A stretch of DNA of 64,000 nucleotides from Acidimicrobiia bacterium. Its GTDB lineage: Bacteria; Actinomycetota; Acidimicrobiia; Acidimicrobiales; AC-14. The stretch spans positions 1-64,000 of the forward strand of contig JAHFUP010000010.1 in NCBI GenBank assembly GCA_023265025.1. The letters are read 5' to 3'. This document shows, one piece after another, positions 51,347 through 59,664 of the stretch (the first letter of the stretch is position 1; each line of letters starts with the position of its first letter). The position numbers and the translations under genes are program-made. The notes below the pieces were generated by a model that saw nothing but the letters and a program-made list of their open reading frames with translations, ran no database searches and had not been told where the DNA came from.

Positions 51347-53419
51347 CTACCCCCACAGGTCGGCCAGCATGCGGTCCACACCGCCCAGCCCGCCGGCGAC
51401 CACCGCCGGCTCACCCCCCGGGCCGGCGCCGTCGTCGAACCGCGGCCGGCCTTCGGCGTGCACCTCGTCCATCAGCGACCGCACCGCCGGCGACAGGAAC
51501 CGGCTGAGCTGGGCGAAGCTGTGGGCGTCGGCCAGCGGGCGCCGGCGGTGGTGGTAGCGCAGCGGGGCGTTGACCTCCAGCACCGACCGGGCCCTCGTCA
51601 CGGCCACGTACATGAGCCGGCGCTCCTCCTCGATGCCCTCGGGGTCGCCGGTGGCCATATCCGAGGGGAACATGCCGTCGCTGGCGTGCAGCACGTGGAC
51701 GACCTCCCACTCGCCGCCCTTGGCCGAGTGGACGGTGGAGAGCACGAGCCAGTCCTCGTCGACCAGCGGCGGGCCGGCCAGGTCGGCGGTGGACGACGGC
51801 GGGTCGAGGGTGAGGTCGGATACGAACCGGCTGCGGGAGGGGGCGTCGGCGGCCACGCCCTCCAGCTGGCGGAGGTCGGCCTTTCGCGCCGCGGCGTGGT
51901 CGTACGTGCGATCGATGACCGGGCCCAGCCACCGGCCGAGCCGCTCCACCTGGACGGCCGGCGGCGGCGTGGCGCCCCCCGGCAGGGCGCCGTCGGCGCA
52001 TTCGCCCAAGGCCTCCCGCAACCCGTCGAGCTCGGGCCGGGCCGCCGCCGGCACCCGGGGCGCGGCGGCCAGGAGCCGGCCCAACGGGGTGACGTTGGGC
52101 TCCCCCGTCTCGCCGGTGGCCAGGTCGGCCATCAGCCGGCGGGCGGTGGCGGCCCCGACGCCCTCCAGCAACTGGAGGGCCCGGAACCAGGCCAGCTCGT
52201 CCCACGGGTTGTCGAGCACCCGCAGCAGCGCCAGCAGATCCTTCACGTGGGCCGCCTCCAGGAACCGCAGCCCGCCGTACTTCACGTACGGGACGTTGCG
52301 CCGGGTCAGGTGCAGTTCCAGCAGGTCGGAGTGGGACGAGGCCCGGAAGAGCACGGCCTGGTCGTGGAGGGCCACCCCCTCGTCGCGGTGGGCCAGCACG
52401 GAGTCGCACACGGCGCCGGCCTCGGCGTCCTCGTCGCCGCAGGTGCGCAGCAACGGCCGGCGGGTGCCGGTGCGGTCGGACCAGAGGACCTTGGTCATCG
52501 CCGTCCCGGGCGCCGACTCGGCCATCACCGCGTTCGCCACAGCCACGATCGGCGGCGTCGACCGGTAGTTCTGCTCCAGGCGCACGATGGTGGTGCCCGG
52601 GAAACGGACGGGGAAATCACCGAGGTTGCCGCTGCTGGCGGCCCGGAACCCGTAGATGGCCTGGGCGTCGTCACCGACCACGGTAAGCCCCCGCCCGTCG
52701 GGGCACAGGGCGGCGAGGATGTCGGCCTGGAGGGCGTTGGTGTCCTGGTACTCGTCGACCAGGACGTGGTCGAACATGCCCGGCAAGAGGCCCGGGACGG
52801 CGCCCAGGGCGCGCCAGCAGAGGAGCAGGTCGTCGTAGTCGAGCAGCTGGCGCTCCCGCTTGCGGACGACGTAGGCCTCGAACGACGCCTTGATGCCCTC
52901 GGCCTCGCCGGCGCACCACGGGAACCACTTCTCCAGGACCGCCGGCAGCCGCTCGCCGGTATTGACCACCCGGTCGTAGATCGACGCCAGCGTCGCCGCC
53001 CGCGGCGACCGCCGATGGGGACCGTCGGTTGTGGTGTGGTGCAGGCCGAGGTCGGAGCGGATCAGGCCGAACAGCTCGGTGACGTCGCCGGAGTCCAGGA
53101 TGCTGAACCCCGGCTCGACGCCCAGGCGCCGGCCGTGGAGGCGCAGGACCCTGTTCGCCACCGAGTGGAACGTGCCGCCCCACACCCGGTCGGCGGCGCC
53201 GGTGTCGGACAGGCGGCCGGCCCGCTGCAACAGCTCCTGCGCGGCCCGCCGGCTGAAGGTGACCAGGCATACCCGATCGGGGTCGGCGCCATCCCGCAGC
53301 AGCCTCGCCACCCGGTGGGCCAGCGTGCCCGTCTTCCCGCTGCCGGCGCCGGCCAGGACCAGCATGGGGCCTCCGTCGTGCTCCACCGCGGCTCGCTGCT
53401 GGGCGTTCAGGTCGAACAT
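51347..53419 (-). CDS. UvrD-family DNA helicase (second paralogue)
   Basis: A 690-residue SF1 helicase. It has LNAQQRAAVEHDGGPMLVLA, Walker A GAGSGKTGTLAHRVARL, VDEYQDTNALQADIL, GDDAQAIYGFRAA, LEQNYRSTPPIVAVANAV, LSTVHSAKGGEWEVVHVLHA and YVAVTRARSVLEV. It differs from PcrA in lacking the Tudor tail and in several inserts. An HRDC domain, usual in UvrD2 of Mycobacterium, is not apparent. Probably a repair helicase with another niche. The ATG at 53417-53419 begins the conserved FDLNAQQ. Confidence 0.92.
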   Translation of the reverse strand: MFDLNAQQRAAVEHDGGPMLVLAGAGSGKTGTLAHRVARLLRDGADPDRVCLVTFSRRAAQELLQRAGRLSDTGAADRVWGGTFHSVANRVLRLHGRRLGVEPGFSILDSGDVTELFGLIRSDLGLHHTTTDGPHRRSPRAATLASIYDRVVNTGERLPAVLEKWFPWCAGEAEGIKASFEAYVVRKRERQLLDYDDLLLCWRALGAVPGLLPGMFDHVLVDEYQDTNALQADILAALCPDGRGLTVVGDDAQAIYGFRAASSGNLGDFPVRFPGTTIVRLEQNYRSTPPIVAVANAVMAESAPGTAMTKVLWSDRTGTRRPLLRTCGDEDAEAGAVCDSVLAHRDEGVALHDQAVLFRASSHSDLLELHLTRRNVPYVKYGGLRFLEAAHVKDLLALLRVLDNPWDELAWFRALQLLEGVGAATARRLMADLATGETGEPNVTPLGRLLAAAPRVPAAARPELDGLREALGECADGALPGGATPPPAVQVERLGRWLGPVIDRTYDHAAARKADLRQLEGVAADAPSRSRFVSDLTLDPPSSTADLAGPPLVDEDWLVLSTVHSAKGGEWEVVHVLHASDGMFPSDMATGDPEGIEEERRLMYVAVTRARSVLEVNAPLRYHHRRRPLADAHSFAQLSRFLSPAVRSLMDEVHAEGRPRFDDGAGPGGEPAVVAGGLGGVDRMLADLWG

Positions 53420-53539
53420 CAGTTCGCCACGATAGCCGAAGGACAGGCATGGCCGGCGGACCGGGAGGGTAGGAACGCGGCGGGATCGCCTGGGGGCCCT
53501 TCGGGGTCGAGCAGCGGGCCGAAGCGAGAGGAGAACGCC

Positions 53540-53779
53540 ATGGTGGAGGTCGCACCACACCTGCAGGACCACGCTGTCGGGCTGGAGATGGAGATCGTCG
53601 AACTGGCTCGCCAGGCCGACCAGGCCGCCCAGGAGGGCTGGCCCGACCGGGAGACCGAGCTTCGCAAGGAGCTGGAGGGCCTCTACGGCGAGTTGGCCAC
53701 GGTCGCCGAGGAGTTGACCGACCAGGTCAGCGCCGTCGCCCCCGCCGCCGAGGTGGCCGCCCCCGCCGCAGGGGACTGA
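53540..53779 (+). CDS. Small coiled-coil protein, 79 residues
   Basis: A helical protein. After VEVAPHLQDHAVGLEMEIVE come LARQADQAAQEGWPDRETEL and RKELEGLYGELATVAEELTD in a heptad-like pattern, so it probably forms a coiled coil; the tail is Ala/Pro-rich. The ATG at 53540 has an AGGAG ribosome-binding site nearby. Not a known family. A divergent gene starts at 53419, so the region between could hold both promoters. Confidence 0.6.
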   Translation: MVEVAPHLQDHAVGLEMEIVELARQADQAAQEGWPDRETELRKELEGLYGELATVAEELTDQVSAVAPAAEVAAPAAGD

Positions 53780-53826
53780 CCGAAGCCGGCGCCTGGGGAA
53801 TAGTCGAGCCCCGAAAGTGTTGTAGA

Positions 53827-53854
53827 GTTCAACCAAGTAGTTGAACCTTCAACT
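53827..53854. promoter_or_regulatory. MarR-type palindromic operator upstream of yceI
   Basis: GTTCAAC (53827-53833), six bases, GTTGAAC, and overlapping it the perfect AGTTGAA-cc-TTCAACT (53839-53854). Such TTGAA/TTCAA palindromes are typical MarR-family sites. They overlap the probable -10 TAGAGT (53823-53828). Confidence 0.65.
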
Positions 53855-53861
53855 GACAACC

Positions 53862-53878
53862 CCGCCCCGTCGGGGCGG
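53862..53878 (+). other. Leader hairpin before yceI
   Basis: CCGCCCCG-t-CGGGGCGG is a perfect inverted repeat between the operator and the GGAG ribosome-binding site of yceI. It would form a stable stem near the 5' end of the mRNA, perhaps affecting stability. Confidence 0.5.
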
Positions 53879-53893
53879 ACAAAGGAGCTCGAC

Positions 53894-54466
53894 ATGGCAA
53901 CCACCTTCACCCGTGACTACCAGGGTGTGCAGGTCCCCCAGGCCGGGACGTACGCCCTCGACAAGGGCCACACGACCGTCGAGTTCGTCGGCCGCCACCT
54001 GATGATCACCAAGGTGCGCGGGCGCTTCACCGACTTCGACGGCCAGCTCGTGATCGGCGACACCCCCGAGAACTCCTCGGTCGAGGTCACCATCAACACC
54101 GCCAGCGTGGACACGTCCGATGAGAAGCGTGACGGCCACCTGCGCAGCGGCGACTTCCTCGACGTGGAGAACTACCCCACCATCGCCTTCCGCAGCACGA
54201 GTGTCGACCTGGGCCGCGACGGCTCGGCCAAGCTCACCGGCGACCTCACCATCAAGGACGTCACCCGCCCGGTGACCTTGGACGTCGAGTTCGACGGTGC
54301 CCAGGCCGACCCGTGGGGCGGCCAGCGCCTGGGCTTCTCGGCCCACGCCGAGATCGACCGCGAGGACTGGGGCCTGACCTGGAACGTCGCCCTGGAGACC
54401 GGCGGCGTGCTGGTCGGCAAGAAGATCCGCCTCGAGTTCAACGTCGAGGCCGTCAAGCAGTCGTAG
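53894..54466 (+). CDS. yceI: YceI family lipocalin-like protein
   Basis: A 190-residue YceI-type protein without signal peptide. It has GTYALDKGHTTVEFVGRHLM, FTDFDGQLVIGDTPENSSVE, LRSGDFLDVENYPTIAFRST and RLGFSAHAEIDREDWGLTWN. The family forms an extended lipocalin barrel that binds polyisoprenoids such as ubiquinone or menaquinone precursors. It is expressed from an operator-bearing promoter, so it is probably induced by a small molecule. The 3' end overlaps truA by 14 bases. Confidence 0.92.
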   Translation: MATTFTRDYQGVQVPQAGTYALDKGHTTVEFVGRHLMITKVRGRFTDFDGQLVIGDTPENSSVEVTINTASVDTSDEKRDGHLRSGDFLDVENYPTIAFRSTSVDLGRDGSAKLTGDLTIKDVTRPVTLDVEFDGAQADPWGGQRLGFSAHAEIDREDWGLTWNVALETGGVLVGKKIRLEFNVEAVKQS

Positions 54467-55262
54467 TCCCGTCGTCAGTGCCCCGGTCTTTCCAGTGCGA
54501 CCGGGGCACTGACGCGTCCGGGTACTCGACCTCCCAGAGACACAGGCCCCGGGCCGGCGCGACGCGGTCGGCCATCGACCGGTCCCGGGCCCGCAGGATG
54601 GCGGCCATCTCGCCGGCCCGCCGGCGCCCCAGCCCCATCGGCACCATGGTGCCGACGATGGCCCGCACCATCTGCTGGCAGAACGAGCTGGCGTCGATGT
54701 CGAAGCGCAGGATGCCGTCGCCCACGTCCAGCCACCGGGCGTCGTAGACGAGGCGCACCATGCTGGCGTCGGGCACCCGCTTCGACACCCGGCAGAACGA
54801 CGAGAAGTCGTGCTCGCCGATGAGAGGGTCGCAGGCCAGGCGCAGGGCGGCCAGGTCGAGCGCTTGGGGCACGTGCCACGTCGTCGTGGCGAGGAACGGG
54901 TCGGGCGCCGGCCAGTTGAGGACCCTGTACCGGTAGCGACGGGCGACGGCGGAGTACCGGGCGTGGAAGCCCTCCGGGGCCACCTCGGCTGACCGGATGG
55001 CGATGGCCGGGCCCAGCATGCTGTTGAGGTTGCGTTGGAGGGCGACCAGGTCGGGCTCGGACTCGACGTCGAAGTGGACCACGTTGCCCCACGCGTGCAC
55101 GCCGGCGTCGGTCCGGCCGGCGACGATGAGTGTCACCGGCTGGCGGAGGATCGTCGACAGGGCGGCCTTCAGCTCACCCCCGACCGTCTTCACGTTCAAG
55201 TTCTCCGAGAAGCCGGAGAACCCGCTCCCGTCGTACGCGATCGTCATCCGCACCCGGGTCAC
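54453..55262 (-). CDS. truA: tRNA pseudouridine synthase A
   Basis: A 269-residue TruA. It has RMTIAYDGSGFSGFSENLNV, the catalytic Asp52 in AGRTDAGVHAWGN and FDIDASSFCQQMVRAIVGTM. It makes pseudouridine at 38-40 of tRNA anticodon arms. It lies after rplQ in the same direction, with an intercistronic hairpin between. GTG start. Confidence 0.96.
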   Translation of the reverse strand: MTRVRMTIAYDGSGFSGFSENLNVKTVGGELKAALSTILRQPVTLIVAGRTDAGVHAWGNVVHFDVESEPDLVALQRNLNSMLGPAIAIRSAEVAPEGFHARYSAVARRYRYRVLNWPAPDPFLATTTWHVPQALDLAALRLACDPLIGEHDFSSFCRVSKRVPDASMVRLVYDARWLDVGDGILRFDIDASSFCQQMVRAIVGTMVPMGLGRRRAGEMAAILRARDRSMADRVAPARGLCLWEVEYPDASVPRSHWKDRGTDDGTTTA

Positions 55263-55277
55263 GGGCTCACCGCAATT

Positions 55278-55315
55278 GGCTGCAGTGACGTGCCAGTAGG
55301 CACGTAGCTGCAGCC
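55278..55315 (-). terminator. Hairpin between rplQ and truA
   Basis: GGCTGCAG..ACGTGCC-agta-GGCACGT..CTGCAGCC forms an almost perfect stem. It lies 16 bases before truA and could be a leaky terminator or an mRNA-processing site that lowers truA output relative to rplQ. No U-run follows. Confidence 0.5.
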
Positions 55316-55327
55316 AGATCGATCGGG

Positions 55328-55681
55328 CTAGACGAGCTCGATGCGGGCCATCGGCGCGTTGTCGCCGTGGCGGGGGCCCAGCTTGAGGATCCGGGTGTAG
55401 CCCCCCGGGCGCCCTTCGTAGCGGGGGGCGATCTCCTCGAACAGCTTGTGGGCCATGTCCTTGTCGAGCATGTACGAGACCACCTGCCGGTGATTGTGCA
55501 GCCCGCCCTTGCGGGCCTTGGTGATGAGCTTCTCGGCGATGGGTCGCAGCGCCTTGGCCTTCGCCTCGGTGGTGACGATGCCCTCGGCCGCGAAGAGCGA
55601 CGCGGCCAGGTTGGCGAACATCAGCCGCTGGTGGGCGGCGGAGCCGCCGAACCGCTTGCTCTTGGTGGGAGTGCCCGGCAT
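55328..55681 (-). CDS. rplQ: Ribosomal protein L17
   Basis: A 117-residue L17. It has [37 protein letters not shown] and the end [10 protein letters not shown]. It follows rpoA by four bases in the alpha operon. Confidence 0.96.
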   Translation of the reverse strand: MPGTPTKSKRFGGSAAHQRLMFANLAASLFAAEGIVTTEAKAKALRPIAEKLITKARKGGLHNHRQVVSYMLDKDMAHKLFEEIAPRYEGRPGGYTRILKLGPRHGDNAPMARIELV

Positions 55682-55685
55682 GGCG

Positions 55686-56630
55686 CTACGCCCCGGTCTT
55701 CGACCGCAGGGACAGGCCCCGCTCGTCGAGCTTCTGGAGGACCTCGTCGAGGGACTTCTGGCCGAAGTTGGTGATGGCCAGCAGGTCCTCCTCGGTCTTG
55801 TTGACCAGCTCGCCCACGGTGTTGACCTGGGCCCGCTTGAGGCAGTTGCGGGGGCGCTCGGAGAGGTCGAGCTCCTCGATGGCCAGGTCGAGGTCGGGCG
55901 AACCGCTGCCCAGCACGCCGACGTCGCCCAGCTCGAGGGCACGGGGGGCGTCGCTCATCTCGGCCACCAGGGTGACCAGCGAGCGGAGGGTGGCGCCGGC
56001 GGAGGCCAGCGCCTCACGGGGCGAGATGGAGCCGTCGGTCTCGATGTCGAGGGTCAGGCGGTCGTAGTTGGTGGCCTGCTCGACCCGGGTGGGCTCCACC
56101 GTGAAGGCCACCCGCCGCACCGGGGAGAAGATCGAGTCGATCGGGATGACCCCGATGACCGAGGACTTCTTGTTCTTGTCGGCCGTGACGTAGCCCCGGC
56201 CCCGCTCGACGGTGATGTCGAGGGCCAGGCGGGACTTGCCCGACAGCGTGGCGATGTGCATGTCCGGGTTCAGGATCTCGATGTCGGAGTGGGGCTGGAG
56301 GTCACGGGCGGTGACGTCGGCAGGGCCACGGGCGTCGAGGCGGAGGGTGACCGGCTCGTCGGACTCCACCCGGAGGACGAGGTCCTTCAGGTTGAGCATG
56401 ATGTCGGTGACGTCCTCCTTCACCCCGGCGATGGTGGTGAACTCGTGCAGGACGTCGTCGAAGCGGATCGACGTGACGGCGGCGCCGGGGATGGACGACA
56501 GCAGCGTGCGCCGCAGTGAGTTGCCCAGCGTGTGACCGAAGCCGGGCTCGAGGGGCGAGATGGTGAACAGCTGGCGGTCGCCCTCCTGCTCGCCGAGGGC
56601 TTCGACTGACGGGCGCTGAATGATGAGCAT
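55686..56630 (-). CDS. rpoA: RNA polymerase alpha subunit
   Basis: A 314-residue alpha subunit. The N-terminal domain has [20 protein letters not shown] and [16 protein letters not shown]. The C-terminal domain (about 240-305) has [39 protein letters not shown]. It forms the dimer on which RNA polymerase assembles and contacts UP elements and activators. Confidence 0.97.
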   Translation of the reverse strand: MLIIQRPSVEALGEQEGDRQLFTISPLEPGFGHTLGNSLRRTLLSSIPGAAVTSIRFDDVLHEFTTIAGVKEDVTDIMLNLKDLVLRVESDEPVTLRLDARGPADVTARDLQPHSDIEILNPDMHIATLSGKSRLALDITVERGRGYVTADKNKKSSVIGVIPIDSIFSPVRRVAFTVEPTRVEQATNYDRLTLDIETDGSISPREALASAGATLRSLVTLVAEMSDAPRALELGDVGVLGSGSPDLDLAIEELDLSERPRNCLKRAQVNTVGELVNKTEEDLLAITNFGQKSLDEVLQKLDERGLSLRSKTGA

Positions 56631-56644
56631 GCTTTTCGCTTTCT

Positions 56645-57268
56645 TTACTTCGAGTAGAGCTCGACGATGAGCGACTCGCGCACCGGGACGTCGATGTGCT
56701 CGCGCAGGGGCAGGTCGCGCACGGTGGCGGTGAACCCCTCGCCGGAGACCTCGAGCCAGGGCGGCTTGACGCGGTCGAGCGTGTCCAGGTTGTGGCGCAG
56801 GACGATCATGGAGCGGGACTTCTCCCGGATCTCCACCACGTCACCCTTGCGCACCTGGTAGCTGGGAATGGTGACCCGCCGGCCGTTGACGTTCACGTGG
56901 CCGTGGCGGACGAACTGGCGGGACTGGTTGCGGCTGGAGCCCCAGCCAGCACGGAAGGCCACGTTGTCGAGGCGCTGCTCGAGCATGCGCAGCAGGTTCT
57001 CGCCGGTGATGCCGTCCTGGCGGTTGGCTTCCTTGTACATGTTGCGGAACTGCTTCTCGAGCACCCCGTAGATGCGGCGGGCCTTCTGCTTCTCCCGCAG
57101 CTGGAACATGTACTCGGACTCCCGGATGCGGCCGCGACCATGCATGCCCGGGGGGTAGGGCCGGCGCTCGATCGGGCACTTCATCGAGTCGCACTTCGGG
57201 CCCTTGAGGAAGAGCTTCATCTTCTCCCGCCGGCACAGACGGCAGACGGGACCTGTGTACCTAGCCAT
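56645..57268 (-). CDS. rpsD: Ribosomal protein S4
   Basis: A 207-residue S4 of the zinc-containing (C+) form: Cys9, Cys12, Cys26 and Cys31. It has RRPYPPGMHGRGRIRESEYM and the S4 RNA-binding part NVNGRRVTIPSYQVRKGDVV. It starts 30S assembly and may autoregulate the alpha operon. Repeat copy 5 lies directly upstream and ends in GCGAGGGCGAA before the ATG, which would serve as the ribosome-binding site. Confidence 0.97.
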   Translation of the reverse strand: MARYTGPVCRLCRREKMKLFLKGPKCDSMKCPIERRPYPPGMHGRGRIRESEYMFQLREKQKARRIYGVLEKQFRNMYKEANRQDGITGENLLRMLEQRLDNVAFRAGWGSSRNQSRQFVRHGHVNVNGRRVTIPSYQVRKGDVVEIREKSRSMIVLRHNLDTLDRVKPPWLEVSGEGFTATVRDLPLREHIDVPVRESLIVELYSK

Positions 57269-57421
57269 TTCGCCCTCGCTCGATTCGCTCCGCTCGTGCG
57301 AGTTGATCGCGCTCCGGCCGGCCGGCGGAGCCGGCCCGGCCTCCGCCGTGCCTCTTGCTGGCAGCCGATGGGGCCGCCTGCGGCGGCGTGAGCAGCCGCC
57401 AGGATCGTCCTAGCACCTTAT
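57269..57421 (+). repeat. Interspersed intergenic repeat, copy 5 (forward)
   Basis: It separates rpsK and rpsD inside the ribosomal alpha operon. It has CGCTCGATTCGCTCCGCTCG, TGCGAGTTGATCGCGCTCCG, the stem CGGCGGAG-10 nt-CTCCGCCG, CTTGCTGGCAGCCGATGG and GGCCGCCTGCGGCGGCG. It matches copies 1 and 3 closely. Confidence 0.88.
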
Positions 57422-57820
57422 TCATACTCTTCTTCTCTTCGGGGGGCGGCAGCCGTTGTGGGGGATGGGGGTGAGGTCCTTGATGCCCGAAACCTCGATG
57501 CCGGTCTGCTGGATCGAGCGGATGGCGGTCTCGCGGCCGGAGCCGGGGCCCTTCACCAGCACGTCGACCTTGCGGACACCGTGCTCCATGGCCCGCCGGG
57601 CACAGGCTTCGGCGGCCAGCTGCGCGGCGAACGGCGTGGACTTGCGGGAGCCCTTGAAGCCGACGTTGCCGGCGGAGGCCCACGCCAGGACGTTGCCCTC
57701 CATGTCGCTGATCGAGATGATCGTGTTGTTGAACGAGCTCTTGATGTGCGCCACCCCGTAGGAGACGTTCTTCCGCTCGCGCTTCTTGGGGCGCCTACCG
57801 CCCGGCTTCGGCTTCGGCAT
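57422..57820 (-). CDS. rpsK: Ribosomal protein S11
   Basis: A 132-residue S11. It has [40 protein letters not shown] and [15 protein letters not shown] at the end. It forms the mRNA exit platform. Its ATG overlaps the rpsM TAA by one base. Confidence 0.97.
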   Translation of the reverse strand: MPKPKPGGRRPKKRERKNVSYGVAHIKSSFNNTIISISDMEGNVLAWASAGNVGFKGSRKSTPFAAQLAAEACARRAMEHGVRKVDVLVKGPGSGRETAIRSIQQTGIEVSGIKDLTPIPHNGCRPPKRRRV

Positions 57821-58197
57821 TACTTCCTGACCTTCTTCTTTCCGGCGACGGTCTTCTTGGGACCCTTGCGAGTACGGGCGTTGGTGTGGGTCCGCTGGCC
57901 GCGAACGGGCAGGCCACGACGGTGGCGGATGCCCTGGTAGCAGCCGATCTCGATCTTGCGCTTGATGTCCTGGGCCACGTCGCGCCGCAGGTCACCCTCG
58001 ACCTTGAGGTTGGCGTCGATGTGGGCGCGGAGCTGGGCGACCTCTTCCTCGGTCAGGTCCCGGACCCGCGTGTTCGGGTCGATCCCCGTCGCCGTGCATA
58101 CCTGGGTGGCGGTGGTCCGGCCGATCCCGAGGATGTAGGTGAGGGAGATCTCCAGCCGCTTCTCGCGGGGAATGTCGACGCCTGAGATGCGCGCCAT
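57820..58197 (-). CDS. rpsM: Ribosomal protein S13
   Basis: A 125-residue S13. It has [40 protein letters not shown] and the tail [20 protein letters not shown]. It contacts the P-site tRNA. It is followed by rpsK with a one-base overlap. Confidence 0.97.
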   Translation of the reverse strand: MARISGVDIPREKRLEISLTYILGIGRTTATQVCTATGIDPNTRVRDLTEEEVAQLRAHIDANLKVEGDLRRDVAQDIKRKIEIGCYQGIRHRRGLPVRGQRTHTNARTRKGPKKTVAGKKKVRK

Positions 58198-58256
58198 CTA
58201 TATCTCCCGCTCAGAGGGCCGCTCGGGCCACGTCTCTTTCGCTGCGCTCACTCGAC

Positions 58257-58370
58257 TCAGCCCTGCCGCTGCTTGTGGCGGGGGTTGGAGCAGATCACCA
58301 TTACCTTGCCCTCGCGGCGGATGACCTTGCAGCGCTCACAGATCTTTTTCACACTCGGCTTGACTTTCAT
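58257..58370 (-). CDS. rpmJ: Ribosomal protein L36
   Basis: A 37-residue L36. It reads [20 protein letters not shown] then [15 protein letters not shown]. It is the zinc-binding (C+) form with Cys11, Cys14, Cys27 and His32. It lies between infA and rpsM as in most bacteria. The 59-base spacer to rpsM contains CTTTCGCTGCGCTCACTCGA, which may be a short fragment of the 150-bp repeat. Confidence 0.95.
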   Translation of the reverse strand: MKVKPSVKKICERCKVIRREGKVMVICSNPRHKQRQG

Positions 58371-58392
58371 GTGGAGGCCTTCATGGCTGCCT

Positions 58393-58617
58393 TTACTTGT
58401 AGCGATAGGTGATTCGCCCACGACTGATGTCGTACGGCGTCAGCTCCACCTGCACCCGGTCACCAGGAAGGATCCGGATGTAGTGCATCCGCATCTTCCC
58501 CGAAATGTGCGCGAGTACCTTGTGGCCGTTCTCCAGCTCGACGCGGAACATGGCGTTGGGCAGCGGTTCGACGACCGTGCCTTCCATCACGATGGCGTCT
58601 TCCTTGGGCTTGGGCAG
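58393..58617 (-). CDS. infA: Translation initiation factor IF-1, CTG start
   Basis: A 74-residue IF-1. It has [40 protein letters not shown] and the end [12 protein letters not shown], a single OB fold. The only start that gives the full family N-terminus ([12 protein letters not shown], compare MPKKDGAIEIEG in relatives) is a CTG at 58615-58617. This CTG has AGGAG seven bases upstream. The later GTG-ATG pair, preceded by AAGGAAG, would remove nine or more residues. Confidence 0.93.
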   Translation of the reverse strand: MPKPKEDAIVMEGTVVEPLPNAMFRVELENGHKVLAHISGKMRMHYIRILPGDRVQVELTPYDISRGRITYRYK

Positions 58618-58733
58618 GTGATGTCTCCTGACGACGCGTCTCAACCAGCGAACTGCCGGGGGACAGGTGGATAGAATAACGCACTTCGGCGCGGTAGTTC
58701 CCGGGGGGTCCGCGCGCGGGCGCCTGACGGGTG
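58618..58733 (-). promoter_or_regulatory. infA upstream region with a probable promoter
   Basis: The 116-base gap between map and infA holds TATTCT around 58676-58681 on the minus strand, about 60 bases before the infA start, which fits a -10 box. This would give infA-rpmJ-rpsM-rpsK-rpsD-rpoA-rplQ its own promoter. No clear -35 box. Confidence 0.4.
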
Positions 58734-59486
58734 CTAGTCCAGGACGGTCAGGACCTCGGGGCCGTCCTCGGTGACGGCGATCGAGTGCTCGAAGTGGGCC
58801 GACAGCGAACCGTCGGCGGTGATGACCGTCCAACCGTCGTCGTTGAGCTGGGTCTCCGGGCTGCCGAGGTTGACCATCGGCTCCACCGCCAGGCAGTGGC
58901 CGACCTTGAGCTTCATCCCCTTGCCCGGATCGCCGTAGTTCGGCACCTGGGGCTCCTCGTGCATGGCTCGGCCGATTCCGTGGCCGACGTACTCCCGCAC
59001 CACCGAGAAGCCGGCGCCCTCGGCGACGGTCTGGACCGCGTGGCCGATGTCGGAGAGCCGGGCCCCTTTCCGGACGTGCTCGATGCCCGCCCACAGGCTG
59101 TCCTCGGTGACCGTCAGCAGCTTGCGGGCTTCCTCGGAGATCTCCCCCACCGGGATGGTGCGGGCCGCGTCGCCGTGCCAGCCTTCGATGATCGCGCCGC
59201 AGTCGATGGAGATGATGTCCCCCTCTTCGAGGCGGTAGTCGCCTGGAATGCCGTGGACGATCACGTCGTTCGGCGAGGTGCAGATCACCGCCGGGTAGCC
59301 GTGGTATCCGAGGAAGTTCGACTTGGCCCTGCGCTTGGCCAGGACCTCCCGGGCCACCTTGTCCAGGTCGGCCGTCGTGATCCCCGGCCGTGCCGCGGTG
59401 GCGCACGCCTCCAGCATCTCGGCGACCACCCGGCCGGCCCGGCGCATCTTGGCGATCTCCTCCGCGGACTTGAGGGTTATGGGCAT
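58734..59486 (-). CDS. map: Methionine aminopeptidase, type I
   Basis: A 250-residue enzyme. Metal ligands are in [20 protein letters not shown] (two Asp), [20 protein letters not shown] (His), [11 protein letters not shown] (Glu) and [11 protein letters not shown] (Glu). It removes N-terminal Met from new proteins. The ATG at 59484-59486 follows repeat copy 6. Its place after adk in the spc region is standard. Confidence 0.96.
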   Translation of the reverse strand: MPITLKSAEEIAKMRRAGRVVAEMLEACATAARPGITTADLDKVAREVLAKRRAKSNFLGYHGYPAVICTSPNDVIVHGIPGDYRLEEGDIISIDCGAIIEGWHGDAARTIPVGEISEEARKLLTVTEDSLWAGIEHVRKGARLSDIGHAVQTVAEGAGFSVVREYVGHGIGRAMHEEPQVPNYGDPGKGMKLKVGHCLAVEPMVNLGSPETQLNDDGWTVITADGSLSAHFEHSIAVTEDGPEVLTVLD

Positions 59487-59664
59487 CGGGCTGTGCCTTC
59501 GCCGTCGGCCACGATCGGCCGCCGGAGGCGGCCCTCTATGGCTGGCGGTATATGCGGCGAGCGCAGCGACGCCGCCAAGACGAGTTCGGCGGAGGCCGGC
59601 CGGCTCCGCCGGCTGGCCGGAGCTCGATTGCCTCGATCGAACGGAGCGAAGCGAGTGAGATTGA
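59487..59664 (-). repeat. Interspersed intergenic repeat, copy 6 (reverse)
   Basis: It separates adk and map. On the minus strand it reads TGATCAATCTCACTCGCTTC, the TGA being the adk stop, then CGTTCGATCG, GAGCTCCGGCCAGCCGGCGG, CGGCGGAG-9 nt-CTCCGCCG and a GGCCGCC-rich tail near map. An extra CTTGGCGGCGTCGCTGCGCT stretch makes it longer. Confidence 0.87.

Noticed and set aside
50558-53779. A 1073-codon open frame on the plus strand
   Set aside because: It is antisense to the UvrD-like helicase and the DinB/SCP2 gene; its product is a low-complexity Ala/Gly/Arg/Val sequence. Only its last 80 codons (from 53540) look like a real gene.
58198-58256. A repeat copy between rpmJ and rpsM
   Set aside because: Only about 20 bases (CTTTCGCTGCGCTCACTCGA) resemble the repeat end; too short to call more than a possible fragment.
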